This document shows positions 12,255 to 23,600 of a DNA stretch of 40,273 nt, one piece after another (positions within the stretch are counted from its first letter, which is position 1; every line of letters begins with the position of its first letter). The notes beneath the pieces are model-generated. The model was given only the letters and a program-made list of their open reading frames with translations. It ran no database searches and was not told the DNA's origin. The position numbers were made by a program, and so were the translations under genes. Source of the DNA: Phallusia fumigata (Eukaryota > Chordata > Ascidiacea > Phlebobranchia > Ascidiidae); assembly GCA_008931825.1 (NCBI GenBank), contig QXVZ01018723.1:1-40273 (forward strand), in the 5' to 3' direction.

Positions 12255-15200
12255 ATGGATACTGACCGTCTTGATAATGAATCAGAATATTCTGTCAATA
12301 CAAACAGGTATGAATATTTTTTTAAAAAGGTAAACATTGTCTAGATAAAAGTAGTACTTACAATATGAATTAAAGTTGTATTTACATTATTGAAGAAGCG
12401 GTAATTGTTTAGTGAAGAAACAGTACCCATTCCGTACAAGTACATACAAATTTACAATAAGCTTTGTGTGATAAAAGTCTAAATTAGAAGTCTAAACAAA
12501 GATATTTTGTGCATAACTATGAGCATTATTAAAAATAGTTTTATGAGCAAAAATTTATAGTTTGTTTGCTGTAAAAATCCTTAATAATTTTGCTGCAATT
12601 ACCAACATCATTTTTTTAGATCCGAGAGGTCGCGACACAGAAGGCATCGCAACAGAGACCACAGCAAGCGACATCGTGGTCGAGGTAGTGGCATTGATCT
12701 TGATGACAGTGCAGGTTTGTATGAGAATGAAAGAGCAACGGCATAACCACAAAAGCATTGCATGAGTGCTGAAAATTACCTGATTATAATTGCATGTAAA
12801 TGGGACTGCAAATAACAAATGCCCAGGACAAATTAATTTGTCAGGTATATGTCGAAACAGATGCACCTTTCATGGCTATCAGATCATCTAAAATCTAGCT
12901 TATAGCCCCTAGCTATATCAACACTAAGATAACCATCTTTAAATGCATTGTCAAGCTCTTAACACTGGGAGAGTTTGAGGGTGTGACAAGAAAAGAAGAA
13001 ATTTTGACCAAAGATTATGAACTTGGCACATGCATGGTGGTGAAGTCGGCTAATAAATATGAATGTTATATGTTTGGTGAAGAAAAAGTTTTCACACATC
13101 CAATCAATTTGACAAGTTTGATGTTTAAGTGCATAATAAACAGGTTTTTAAAATGGTTATCAATATCATTTTATCGAAATCAATTATGTATGTCAATGTG
13201 GTTTTGTGGCTAATGCCATAAAATTTGCTCTGTTCTCATACAAACCCAGCTGTATCAAGATGCATGTTTTATTTACATGTATATAGGCTATATACCATAT
13301 GTGTAAGTCTTATGTTAGTAAGTAAGCCATTTTTATGTGGTTGTTTTACATTAAACCAGTATCATGCATTATATATATACACAACATTTGTTGAGAAAGC
13401 ATGTTTCAGCTGCATCTTGAATGGTATGATTTGGAAATTTTGTTAATAAAGAATAATTTGTTAAACCGACTGATAGCAGTGGTAAAATTGTTATGTTTAG
13501 CGTTAATTTGTTCAGTTTAAGTTAGTGTGGAAGGTATTTACTATGATGTTTTGATCAGCTGAGAAAACTGTAACAATTCGAACTCCTCCAATGGATGGAA
13601 GACATGTTAACAGGGCTGATGAAGAAACAATTGTCCACATGCCAGAGGTAATACTCCTAATTACACAATGCCTTGAAAGTTAACTTTAAAAATGATTCCT
13701 GTGGTGTCTCTATACTGTATGATCTCATGTTTTGGTTCAGCAACAAGTAATCAGGTCAGGTGCTGTAACACAAGCACACAGTAGCCAGTGGTCATGTCAA
13801 TTGTGCGACTTATCCCTCTTCACATGGTTTACTTCTAATCCCGCTGACAGCTTACTTTGCCATGTTGCTGAATGGCACTTGAAAACAGCCAGTGGCCTCA
13901 TAAGTGTTTTGGTAAAATACCATAATGTGTCAGAACTTCAAACTTTTGTTTGCTTAATGTAAAACCCCATGGAGATTGTTTTGTATTATGCTGTTAAGGA
14001 AGTTGTTGCCTTTTAATTACATCCTGTTCTGTGTTATTGCTTTCTTACTTACAAACAAAATTTATGGTGTTAGAAAAATACCTTGATTTTGTATGTAAAC
14101 TTAAGTGTTTCAATATGTTGCATATATTGCAGGATGACAATTGGGGTGAAACCAACACTTTTATATCAGGTACAACTGATGTCACACAGCTGAGCAATGA
14201 ATCACTAGCAAAACTTAAAAAGGTACATACACTAGCCTCTAACTGTACATTTGTGAATAATTGTGCTGAATGTTTGTTTAGGATCTTCAATCATCCGTAG
14301 GATTTCATGACTGTGGTTTTGTGGCCACAATACTCTTTGCCTTTCTTTCGTATGTAACACCCATCGCATTTGTGGTGATACCGAAAATCCTGGGTAAAAA
14401 CTTTCAAAATGATTCATGTGGAACAGTGTGCAAGGTATTATTTTTGCCATTTGTAATGTTTAGAAGAATTACAAATTATTTGGAGTCCTTGTTTTGGCAA
14501 CACTAATCCTTTGTACACCTTTAATAGGGCTCTTTAATTGACATGGCATTCAATCTGCTTATCCTGCTAATCCTGTCGTGGGCGATTTTCTTCAGGCAGC
14601 AACGAACAAGCATGCCAAGAGTTTTTATGTTCAGGTAAATTTATCTTGCTCAACTGAGCCCTGGAAAAAACATGTGTATTTTAATCTTGTACATTCTATT
14701 TGTCAATCACAGTAAGCCATGTATGTATAAGTGTGGTGTGTGTCCAATGTTGTGTTTTAAGATAAACCCAAGGCATCATTTATTTTCAGAGCGTTGATCA
14801 TGGTTCTAGTTTTACTTGTGACATTGACATATTGGTTGTATTATGTGGTGTGGATCCTTGAAGAAAATGAACAGGACTATACGGTACTGTGACTTTTTAA
14901 TTTTCTTCACATGTAATATATGCTCAAACAGCTGTAAATTATTTATTACTCACTGGAAGTTGGGCACAGCCGTGTTACCGAATACATACTGAATACATGG
15001 TTCATTCTTACATACACATATATTTGCTATTTTGAAACTTTGTGAGGGAAAACAAGTCTTTCCAACAACAAATGTACAAAGCTCTGGCAAACCTCTGTGT
15101 CAATATTTGGCTATTCCTTTGTCATTTTCCTTAAAACCATTCAACAGCCTTGTACCAACGGCCCGTCTGGGCCACGCTTGTGCCTTTATTACATTCACAG

Positions 15201-18200
15201 CAATGTGAGAAAAGCTTGTGACTTATTGGCTCTTAAACAGGGATTTAGCTCGGTAATCAAAACCACAAAACACTTTATAGCAGGCTGCTTTATGGCTTGT
15301 AAACTTAATTGTTGCTGCAATGTCTGAACAGCAATAAAACTGTTTTTTTAAGAAAATAGAATTCTTGAAAGAAACATTGGGCATCGCAACGTTTATGCAT
15401 GCTTTTTTTTTCAGTCAATTGTCGCTTATGCTGGGAGACTTACCAACAGTTTGCTCTGGTTGCACTATCTTTCATTAGCACTGCTGGAGCTACGTCACTT
15501 GCAAAATACATTTGTCCTTGAGGTCATTCGGACTACTGATGGTGAAAGAAAGTTTTACAGCATTGGTGACCTCAGGTACATTAAAAACTTGTCCACATGT
15601 ATAAAATAAATGTATGACTTGAAAAAAACACTGTGATTCATGTATAACTGGGTTGTAACAGTGGCTTGACTGTAAAATTCACAAACACTATTTGGTTTTC
15701 TTTCTAGAAGAAGTGAGTCATGAGAGTAAATGAGACTATTCATTGTCAACAACCATTAAACACTTTGACCAGTGTGTAATAGTCTAAAAAAATTCGTTTT
15801 TGGGAAGGACAGAATTGAAATAACCTGTTTTTAACTCGTGATTTATTTGCCCCAAATCACACTAGCAGGGATTTAGTTGAAGGGTCTTCTCATTGTCATT
15901 GGCATTGATATTGATCTTCAATCAAGTTATGTCACATACAATTGTGCTGATGTGGCACAAGTGTGTGCTCAACAAATAGAACAGCACTTAATACAAATCT
16001 TGTAAACATGCCCATTGTGTGCCATCCATAAATCTCTACCTTACGTGTACATGTATAATCACCCATACTAAAAAAAAATTATTTTTCAGTATTCAACGTT
16101 GTTCGGTGTGGGTCCTCGAGAAATATTACTGTGACTTTCCGGTGTACAATCCAGCCTTAATGAGGATTCCGTCACGCAGTTCACGCATGAAGCAAATCAC
16201 CAGCAATTCTTTTAAGGTGTACAACGTGGATGGTAAGTCGGCGTTGTCTTTTCCCCAGGGTGACTAGTTAGCACCCTAGGCCGACTGGCAGTGTTGCCTC
16301 TGTGCGCTTGTAACTTGATACATCAGATGGTGGCCGCACCTTTGGGACTGTCGCCGACATCCGCACTTGATGTGTGTTAAAGCCTCTTGACTCTTCGTCT
16401 GTTGATTTTGTTAGGTCAGCAAGAGCGACGAATTTCAAGTTAAAACCTGTCGCAGGTCTTTTCTGCAAATAAAACTCCAAAGCTGGCAAAACTTGCCAGA
16501 TGTTTGAAACTAAGGTTAAAATAAAAATAGTTTTACTTTCTGTAAAGCTATATTGAAAGCAGCATCAAATAACTAAAATACTGATTAGGATCTGTTAAAA
16601 TTCCATTCTCTGAAACAAAGAAAGGTACAACTAACCGTTCAAGACATTAAACTAAAAGTCGTTAATATTACGAAGTTTGAAACAATTGCGCCCGCCGGCG
16701 AAGTCTTTCATCGCCAGTTTAACCATTTCACTGCACACAAACTAGACATGTGGTTTAAACAAGTGTTTCGCCACCAAACATTGCCACAAGCACCGTTGAA
16801 CGTGGCACTTCACATCATGTGTAAGTGCAAATATTGATGCAACAACGTGCGTTGTACAAGAAACTCGTTGGGGTGTAATTAAAAGTTCGCAATTTATAAA
16901 TGGCCCGGAAAAGTTACTAGAACGTGAACACTTGCAGCTGTACTTTTGTGTTTTGTCGAAGAAAACCCTGTTTTTGCATTTTCACTGTTTTGGGTTATAG
17001 AGGAAGAAACTATTTGTTTTGTTTTGCGAAGTTGTATTTTTCGCACATTTGGTTGTAAAAACCAAATTCCTTACTGTGAGTGTACTATGCACAATATACT
17101 ATTTCCCAGTGCAACATCCTTCATTACGTTTAGTTATTGAATCTGTTGAAACATGTCCTTTCAAACGGAAATGAAATCTTCTTAAATGTTAAGAATAAAC
17201 AGAATTGGATTTGAAGGTCTGGATTTGAAAAAAAAAACATAATATTCTGAAAAACCCAATTACTCTATGTTGTGCAGCCCTTGTTGTACCCATCACTGAC
17301 CTCACGCATAGACTATCGAACTGTAAACAACATTGAGGGCATTTAAAACCGGGATTATTGTGGACTTTGCAGGTCAGCCGGGGAACGACTCACACGGGAT
17401 GACCCACCAAGCCATCATTGCCGCCGTGGCCAGACGTCGTGATGCTGGTCACAACGAACGATATTACGAAGAAGCCGAATACGAACGACGGATTAGGAAA
17501 AGAAAAGCCAGGTGTGGGAAACTACCTGTTTAGGCGATTTAGCAAATCGCCCGCCGCGTATAAGCTTATAATGTTTCGACGGACTTCTTTGCGTAAGCGG
17601 TAGCCTTTTCTCGCTACACTCAACCTCAGGTTTTGGAATGTACTCCTGTTGTGACGTCATCATAGTGGTAGCCGGCTTCATCTGGGTTATGTTTCCAATA
17701 AACGTATTTGTGTGCTTGTTTTTTCGTGCAAATATTGCTTTTGATTTTGTAGATAACATCTTTGACACAATGGAAACATTGTTCTGCCCTGTTTGACAAC
17801 TTCATTTGCCACAGCACGACACATTGTTTCAAACACAATACGGTTTGACAGATAGTCCACAAACAATCTTCATTGTCATTGTGAAGTTCCCCACTCAAAA
17901 CGTTTCTTATATTAATATTTGTACACAAGATGTTTGATTTGACAGCTGTCCTCGCCGAAACAGAAAAAAAAACATGTTCGATATTTGCCGACGCAATTGG
18001 TTTGTGATGTGACGCGGCGCGCTGTGTTTTGCGCACGTCATCATCGCTACGGGACGCTAAATATGCATATCTGGCATAAACCCACACTGGAGGCGCCCCG
18101 AGTATTGCGCATGGGTTATGTTCCCGCCGAAACCACTGCGGCAAACACAAACTCAAACATTTGGCTATCACGTTGCGCGGCGGCCTCGTCAGCAACATGG

Positions 18201-20134
18201 CAAGTCGCTCGAGGGCCATGTAACGTTCGCGGGGCCGCCGCGCGCGTAATGTAAGCTCAAAATTGCTCGACAAGCCCCGGCGTCTTGACCAAGGGCTCGA
18301 GCCCGGAGCAGAGGGCTTGCTAACCCGTGACGGTAACCTGATCATGTGATTAGCGTGTGCTTTCACCCTTTCAGGCTAGTGGCCGCTACCGAGGATGCTT
18401 TTACTCACATCCGACGCGCCAGCGAGCAGGAGATAGCGAAAGCCAAAGGATCGGAATCTGTAATGGACCCTGAAGGAGCGTCGAAGGTATGAAGATTGTT
18501 TAGATACAGGCGTCTGGTTTGGGGTTTTTCGCTCTAAATGGAGACATTGTCACGCTTTCATAATCGTTCGGTGCATTAAGCGAAAGTCGACCGATGTTAA
18601 CAACCGAATCACTGTCATGGTCGACGTTTAAGCTTTTACTGTGTAACCTGATAAAAGTTTTAACAACATAATGGTGTCAGTTAATAAAATTACTTGGAGT
18701 AACATTTTTATCTATATCCTTCAACTTTGGAGAACTGTCTGGCAAACAAGTTTAAACAAGTATGGTGTGCACGTGGCCTGCATCAATATATCCAGTCCAA
18801 AAGTTACGTTTAATTGTAATAAGATCTTCTATTTTTTAAATTTATAACTAGCTAATCAATCTCCCCTTCGCAGGCGATATTTCCAGCGCTCGCCAGGTCG
18901 TTGCAAAAATACCTCCGCACAACACGTCAACACCAGCATTACGATATAGACGGAATTCTCAAACATTTGGCTTTCTGTGTAAAGAATGACATGACGCCCA
19001 AAGCCTTTCTTGAGAAGTAAGTTGTACCTTAAACCCAGCCCAAAGTTCACAATGCACTTTAAATGCTGCCGATCGCCGGACTAACCTTGGCTCAGAGACA
19101 AAACTTCACATAGCCCGATAGTCCGTACAACTTGCGGGTTAAACAAGAGATTTGCTTTGTGGGTGTTTTTGTAATTAAAGGAGGCCTTGAATAACTAGTA
19201 CTTATGGTGTGTACTGCCTTAAGGTACGATGTCCCGGAAACAAGTTGTTGACTTAAGTATGGAGAGGATAATTAATTAATCTACTAATAGACTGGGCCAA
19301 TTTAACAGCGAGCAAATTAAACTTTTGTTTGCGGCAAAAAGAAAATTTATTATGGTGTATTCGTACACTATCTCCCAGGCTAACAGTTGCTTTTTGAATG
19401 CCTCACTTTTTTGAAGTCAAATTTAAGGGTGTAATGGAGCATTTGCCTGTGTGGTACCTTACTTTTGGGCAGCTTTCCTCAACGATTATATTGATGTTTG
19501 ATTTACAACTGTATTGGCAATATTTGTGGGTTCACTGTTATAACAAACAAACACATTTTGAAGCAAGTGTCGCCAATTTTCCTTTCCACTTGTGATAATC
19601 TGTTTTCTTATGCTTCAGATACTTGCACCCCGGTCCGTCTCTGACGTACGAACCACGTCAGGACTCCACGCAATGGGAATTAGTCAGTGACGAACCACTT
19701 GTGAACATGCTCAAGGTGCGTAAGAAGTTGATGCTGTGGTAACTTAGTCGTATGTAACATGAAAAGCTAATTTTCGTTTTGTTTGCTTCCGAACTTGAAG
19801 CGACTAGACTGTTGTGTAGTATGCGTCAACGTTTTGATTTCGAACCATATTTTTGTGCTTTTTGTTGTCATAACTTTTACGTAAATTCAGCGGCCATTCT
19901 TGATGTTCTTGACTGACTCTTGTCTAGTAAACAGTTTTTAGCAATGTATGCCCTTTTTACTAATCTCTCACCTGTTTTTCCTTATAGGAAGGAAGCGTAT
20001 TTCGACTGAACCAGCTCAACTATTCGCTCGTAGTAACCGCACGGAGGCTACCGCGTGTTCGACTGCAAGAAATCTTCGTCGATTCATCAACCCACAGATT
20101 TGTGCTGCAGATGCAAAGCGAGACGTCGGTTTGA
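12255..20134 (+). CDS. VANGL: Vang-like planar cell polarity protein, 14 exons, complete
   Basis: Core planar cell polarity membrane protein (Van Gogh/Strabismus) that partners Prickle, Dishevelled and Celsr. Exons: 12255-12307, 12620-12714, 13559-13647, 14133-14222, 14282-14434, 14528-14634, 14790-14883, 15415-15575, 16090-16232, 17373-17511, 18375-18486, 18874-19016, 19619-19715, 19988-20134. All borders are GT-AG and phases agree, giving 540 aa against 521 for human VANGL2. It has a basic Ser/Arg-rich N-terminus, the DDNWGET motif at about residue 110, four TM segments (about 120-142, 163-184, 197-218, 229-252), the hallmark [16 protein letters not shown]-type segment (here VLEKYY), [16 protein letters not shown], and KYLRTTRQ then [13 protein letters not shown]. 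It ends in the PDZ-binding tail ETSV. No lesion seen. An AG acceptor-like site lies 20 bp before the ATG. Confidence 0.98.
17533..17551 (+). other. Perfect 8-bp hairpin just inside Vangl intron 10
   Basis: GGCGATTT (17533-17540) pairs perfectly with AAATCGCC (17544-17551) around a three-base loop, starting 21 bases after the exon 10 donor. It could shape donor use, or be chance. No function is claimed. Confidence 0.6.
17626..18345 (-). CDS. 239-codon antisense ORF inside Vangl intron 10
   Basis: Function unknown. From the first ATG at 18345 the frame stays open for 239 codons; it is open a little further upstream. It lies wholly inside the 863-bp intron 10 of Vangl, on the opposite strand, and is the longest uninterrupted frame in the window. 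The N-terminal third is basic and Arg-rich in a CpG-rich block (about 17980-18340). The C-terminal half is Cys-, Asn- and Lys-containing and AT-richer, so composition changes midway. No signal peptide, TM helix or family motif is seen. It may be a nested gene, a decayed mobile-element frame or a composition accident. Confidence 0.25.
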   Translation of the reverse strand: MIRLPSRVSKPSAPGSSPWSRRRGLSSNFELTLRARRPRERYMALERLAMLLTRPPRNVIAKCLSLCLPQWFRREHNPCAILGAPPVWVYARYAYLASRSDDDVRKTQRAASHHKPIASANIEHVFFSVSARTAVKSNILCTNINIRNVLSGELHNDNEDCLWTICQTVLCLKQCVVLWQMKLSNRAEQCFHCVKDVIYKIKSNICTKKQAHKYVYWKHNPDEAGYHYDDVTTGVHSKT

Positions 20135-20661
20135 TGCGTTTAACCGCTGCCAAAAAGACAATCACGCGTCGTTGCCCGTAGCAACCGATCTAGCACCGCC
20201 AGGTGGTGCCACGCAGCAGGTGGCGAGGTTTCGGAGTCGTTCCGTTGAAATTCGCACCCTGCTCATGAGATTTGGTTTCATTTCTAGTGGAAACAACAGC
20301 TTACATATTTTTGTTTGTGCGTCAATGTAACTTTTGTAACANGAAATTTTACCGTTTCCCCCCTTGTAAACTAAATAAACTAGAATATAAACAAGCAGGA
20401 TATTTGCTCCGTTGGGACCAGTGGTTTCATTCAACCATTCGTGCACCGCAACCCACAAAAGCAATTTTACCCTTATCAGCGAACTCCTGCAAAGGGTATA
20501 GCATACACCCTAGTCAACAAAAAATTAAAGATACTTATTCCAAAAAAAGAAATTGTGTTATATTTGTCTTTTATAGGATGGCTGGTGCTGCATTTGCTGC
20601 AAATAGATTTTTTATTCGGTGTAATAACAGTATATGGTAGGACATTTAGTTAAAGGTTTAC
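20135..20661. other. Vangl 3' UTR and convergent 3' end of receptor A, with an N
   Basis: A Vangl polyadenylation signal AATAAA is at 20374-20379. An N at 20341 interrupts this block with no visible duplication around it. On the minus strand the TM7 exon of receptor A would be expected here by comparison with receptor B. I searched all three minus frames for an N-P-x-x-Y-type segment and found none. The plus-strand ORFs 20272-20640 and 20441-20653 have no support. Confidence 0.55.
20374..20379 (+). terminator. Polyadenylation signal for Vangl
   Basis: Canonical AATAAA, 240 bp after the Vangl stop codon on the same strand. Confidence 0.6.
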
Positions 20662-23600
20662 CTGCAACGCTAATAAATGACATCACACATATAGGAACCC
20701 AGCAGCAAAAGTTTGTGATGATAATACGACTAATCTTTGTTTGAAGTGTCGGAAGATAATTACGTCCACTACGTCTCGACAATCTCGAGCTATCTTTGCT
20801 GTATCTGAAATAAAACCAAAAGCTATTAAATTTTGTTTTTGGGTATCGAAAGCCTTAATGACCGACGAATTGGTTTACGTCCAATGCTGTTATGGCTGGA
20901 ATGACAAATACGATTTGAGCACCCTTTTCGACGTAAGTCACCAAAACAAAGAAATCAAGCGTGTACATGCATTTAACACAAACTCCTGGTTGATTTATAG
21001 GCTGTGTAACTTTAAACTGCTCTATTTAGTTCTTGTAAGGTATAAATTCGTTTTTTTTCTTGCTCGGTCCATATAATTAGTAGTACACTGACTTAAAATA
21101 ACCTGTATATGGCCACATAGGTCAGGATCATGCACAAAAAGGCACAGAAGTTAACTGAGATGATGAACATCGAGTATCCCCATGCTCTGTCGACGCTGGG
21201 CGATGGAAAAAGACGCGGCAAACAAACCCCATTGGCTGAATAATATCCAAAATACAACTCCGGTTGAATAGTGGAGTTTAGTTTGGCGATTGTTGCTGTT
21301 AATGAATTCCAAGTTGCTGATCTAATGATAAAAGTGCAGTTTTATATGTTTTCCTAATATTTTCCATTACAAAGAGCAGTCCAATTACCACATCTAGATA
21401 CAGCAATTTATAAAAAATCTAGATCAAACGTATAATTTGTGGTCGCAATATATGCGCGTCTGTGCTGGCCTCAACAACGTAAGTGGAAAATTATTGGAAA
21501 TATCATATATGCTTATAAGCGAGAAGCAGCAAGCATAAAGTTGTTTTTTTAAACCTTATTGTCGAATTGAGCTGAAACCGATGATTTTTTGGATTGTCGA
21601 ACGTTTGAAGACTTTTCACAAACATTTCGACCTTGTTTCTGGTCGGATTTGTTAGATATGGGTTGTTAGAATACCTAAAAAACAGGAAAATGGCACACTT
21701 TTGAAGTTACTACTGGTAAGGTTTATTTCTCACCACACAGCAGAAACAAAATAATCATCCGTGGACGGTAGAAGAGGAACAATAGCCATGGTCATTGCTA
21801 AAATCCACGAAAACGCAAGCGCTGCGCCAAACCACTTGCATCTATTCACAGAGCTAAACGGCCTTCAAAAACAAAAATATTAAACTGTGACTTGTGTGTT
21901 AGATAAATTGACGCGTTGACCTACCTGGCCAGGACAAGCAACCTGTAAGTTGTCATGATGGTAAGAATGAACACGGATGACTCGACACTAATGACAGCAA
22001 GACATCCAAGTGCCGAACAGAAACGACTACTTCTCCATCGAATGTCATGACGACAGTAAGTGCCCTCGTAGAAACTATTGACGGCGCCCAAACAGACCAG
22101 ATACACCTAAAATATGCAACCGTGGAGCATTGGAAACAAATTGCCACTTTTGTACATAGTACTTTCGCAAACATTAAAATCATATTTTCAAATTATTCTG
22201 CTTGTAATTTTGTTCTTACCATGAACTTTGTTCCATAAATAAGTATAGGCGACCCTTAAATTGCCAATTTTGGTTTGAATTTAGGCAATTACATGTAAAT
22301 TTGCATGTCGGAGAAGAGCAAAATACTTGTTGATGTCTAAGACAATCACTATGTGCGATACTTTGTGTAGCAATGTCAAATAAAATCACATTTACCCCCA
22401 AAAGAAGATCAGAGAGATTCAAGTTAAGTACTAAAGTCCGATTGACGAAAGCAACTGCAGATTTAACTCGTCGCACTTTCCATAACCGAATTCCGTTGTG
22501 AATAAAAACAGCCATGTTGCCGAAAAGAGCAAACACGCCTAGTACAAAACTGTGTATGTTAAAGGTCTTAAATGTTAAATGCTTTGTAAATGTAATATTC
22601 TTACTAACCTGTTATCCACACCACAGCTTGCAGTATTTTGGAACTGACAAGCAACTCGTCCGACGAAAATGGACTGGTTGAGCAATTCTGACATTCGTCT
22701 TCGCCGCCTTGGCAATCTTGCACACCATTGCAGACCTACATCCGTTATGTAATGTTGCTGTACATCATGATCACATTCAAATTTTACTACTGCCTTTGCC
22801 GTACCTTGTGCCTGGGAATGTACGTCGGGGTTTCGGAAACACAATAGAAGTGGGTTGTAAGGTTGCAACCTATCTCATCGCTAACATCGTTGCAGTCTGT
22901 TATACTGTTGCATCGGGCAGCTAAGGGTATGTGAATGGGCAGCCCTGACTTTCCATGGTCAGCACAATAAAATCTACCACATCAAAAACACGCCTGCAAA
23001 TCATTAAATCTTCAAGCACGTTGACATTAATTGTCAAACCTTTCCGGACAGTCTAGCTCGTCTTCTGACAAATTTGGCTCACTGTTTCTGCACGTTGGGT
23101 AACCGTCACAAACATCTTTTCCTAGCAGCGAAGTTCCTGAAGTAGGACACCTAAACAATAAAGAATGGCCAAAAACCTGCGCAATAACCTCAACTGAAAA
23201 CTACTGGTGACAGCAGAATTTTTGTCATGAATGATTTTATCAACCGACCTAAAAGAAGTCGAAGTTGTTAGGGTACGTTTTGAGCAGTTGTACCAACTGT
23301 GTGCTGGACTGGAAGTGTACCAAAATTTAACGGTTTAAAAAAAATTATTTTTATTTAGTTTTTGTGACTGTCACTGGCTTTATTTATTTATATCTTTGGT
23401 AAGACAAAAAGTGAAAGGCAACTCTACAAATTCTGCATGGTTACCACTTACTGGAACCCGTATAGCGGATTTTTGAATCTGCAAAATGAGGGAAGGGTGG
23501 AATTGGTGCATATATTCGCATCGCATTCGTCATCCATATCAAGACAATCAGGCATTCCATCACAGGCTTCGGCATGAGCAGGTCCCATAAATAGATGAGC

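Noticed and set aside
21321-21735. Selenocysteine at the receptor A junction TGA, since the paralogue has Cys there
   Set aside because: No sign of a SECIS element was sought or seen, the position is not a redox site, and TM7 is also missing; decay or alternative donor use is simpler.
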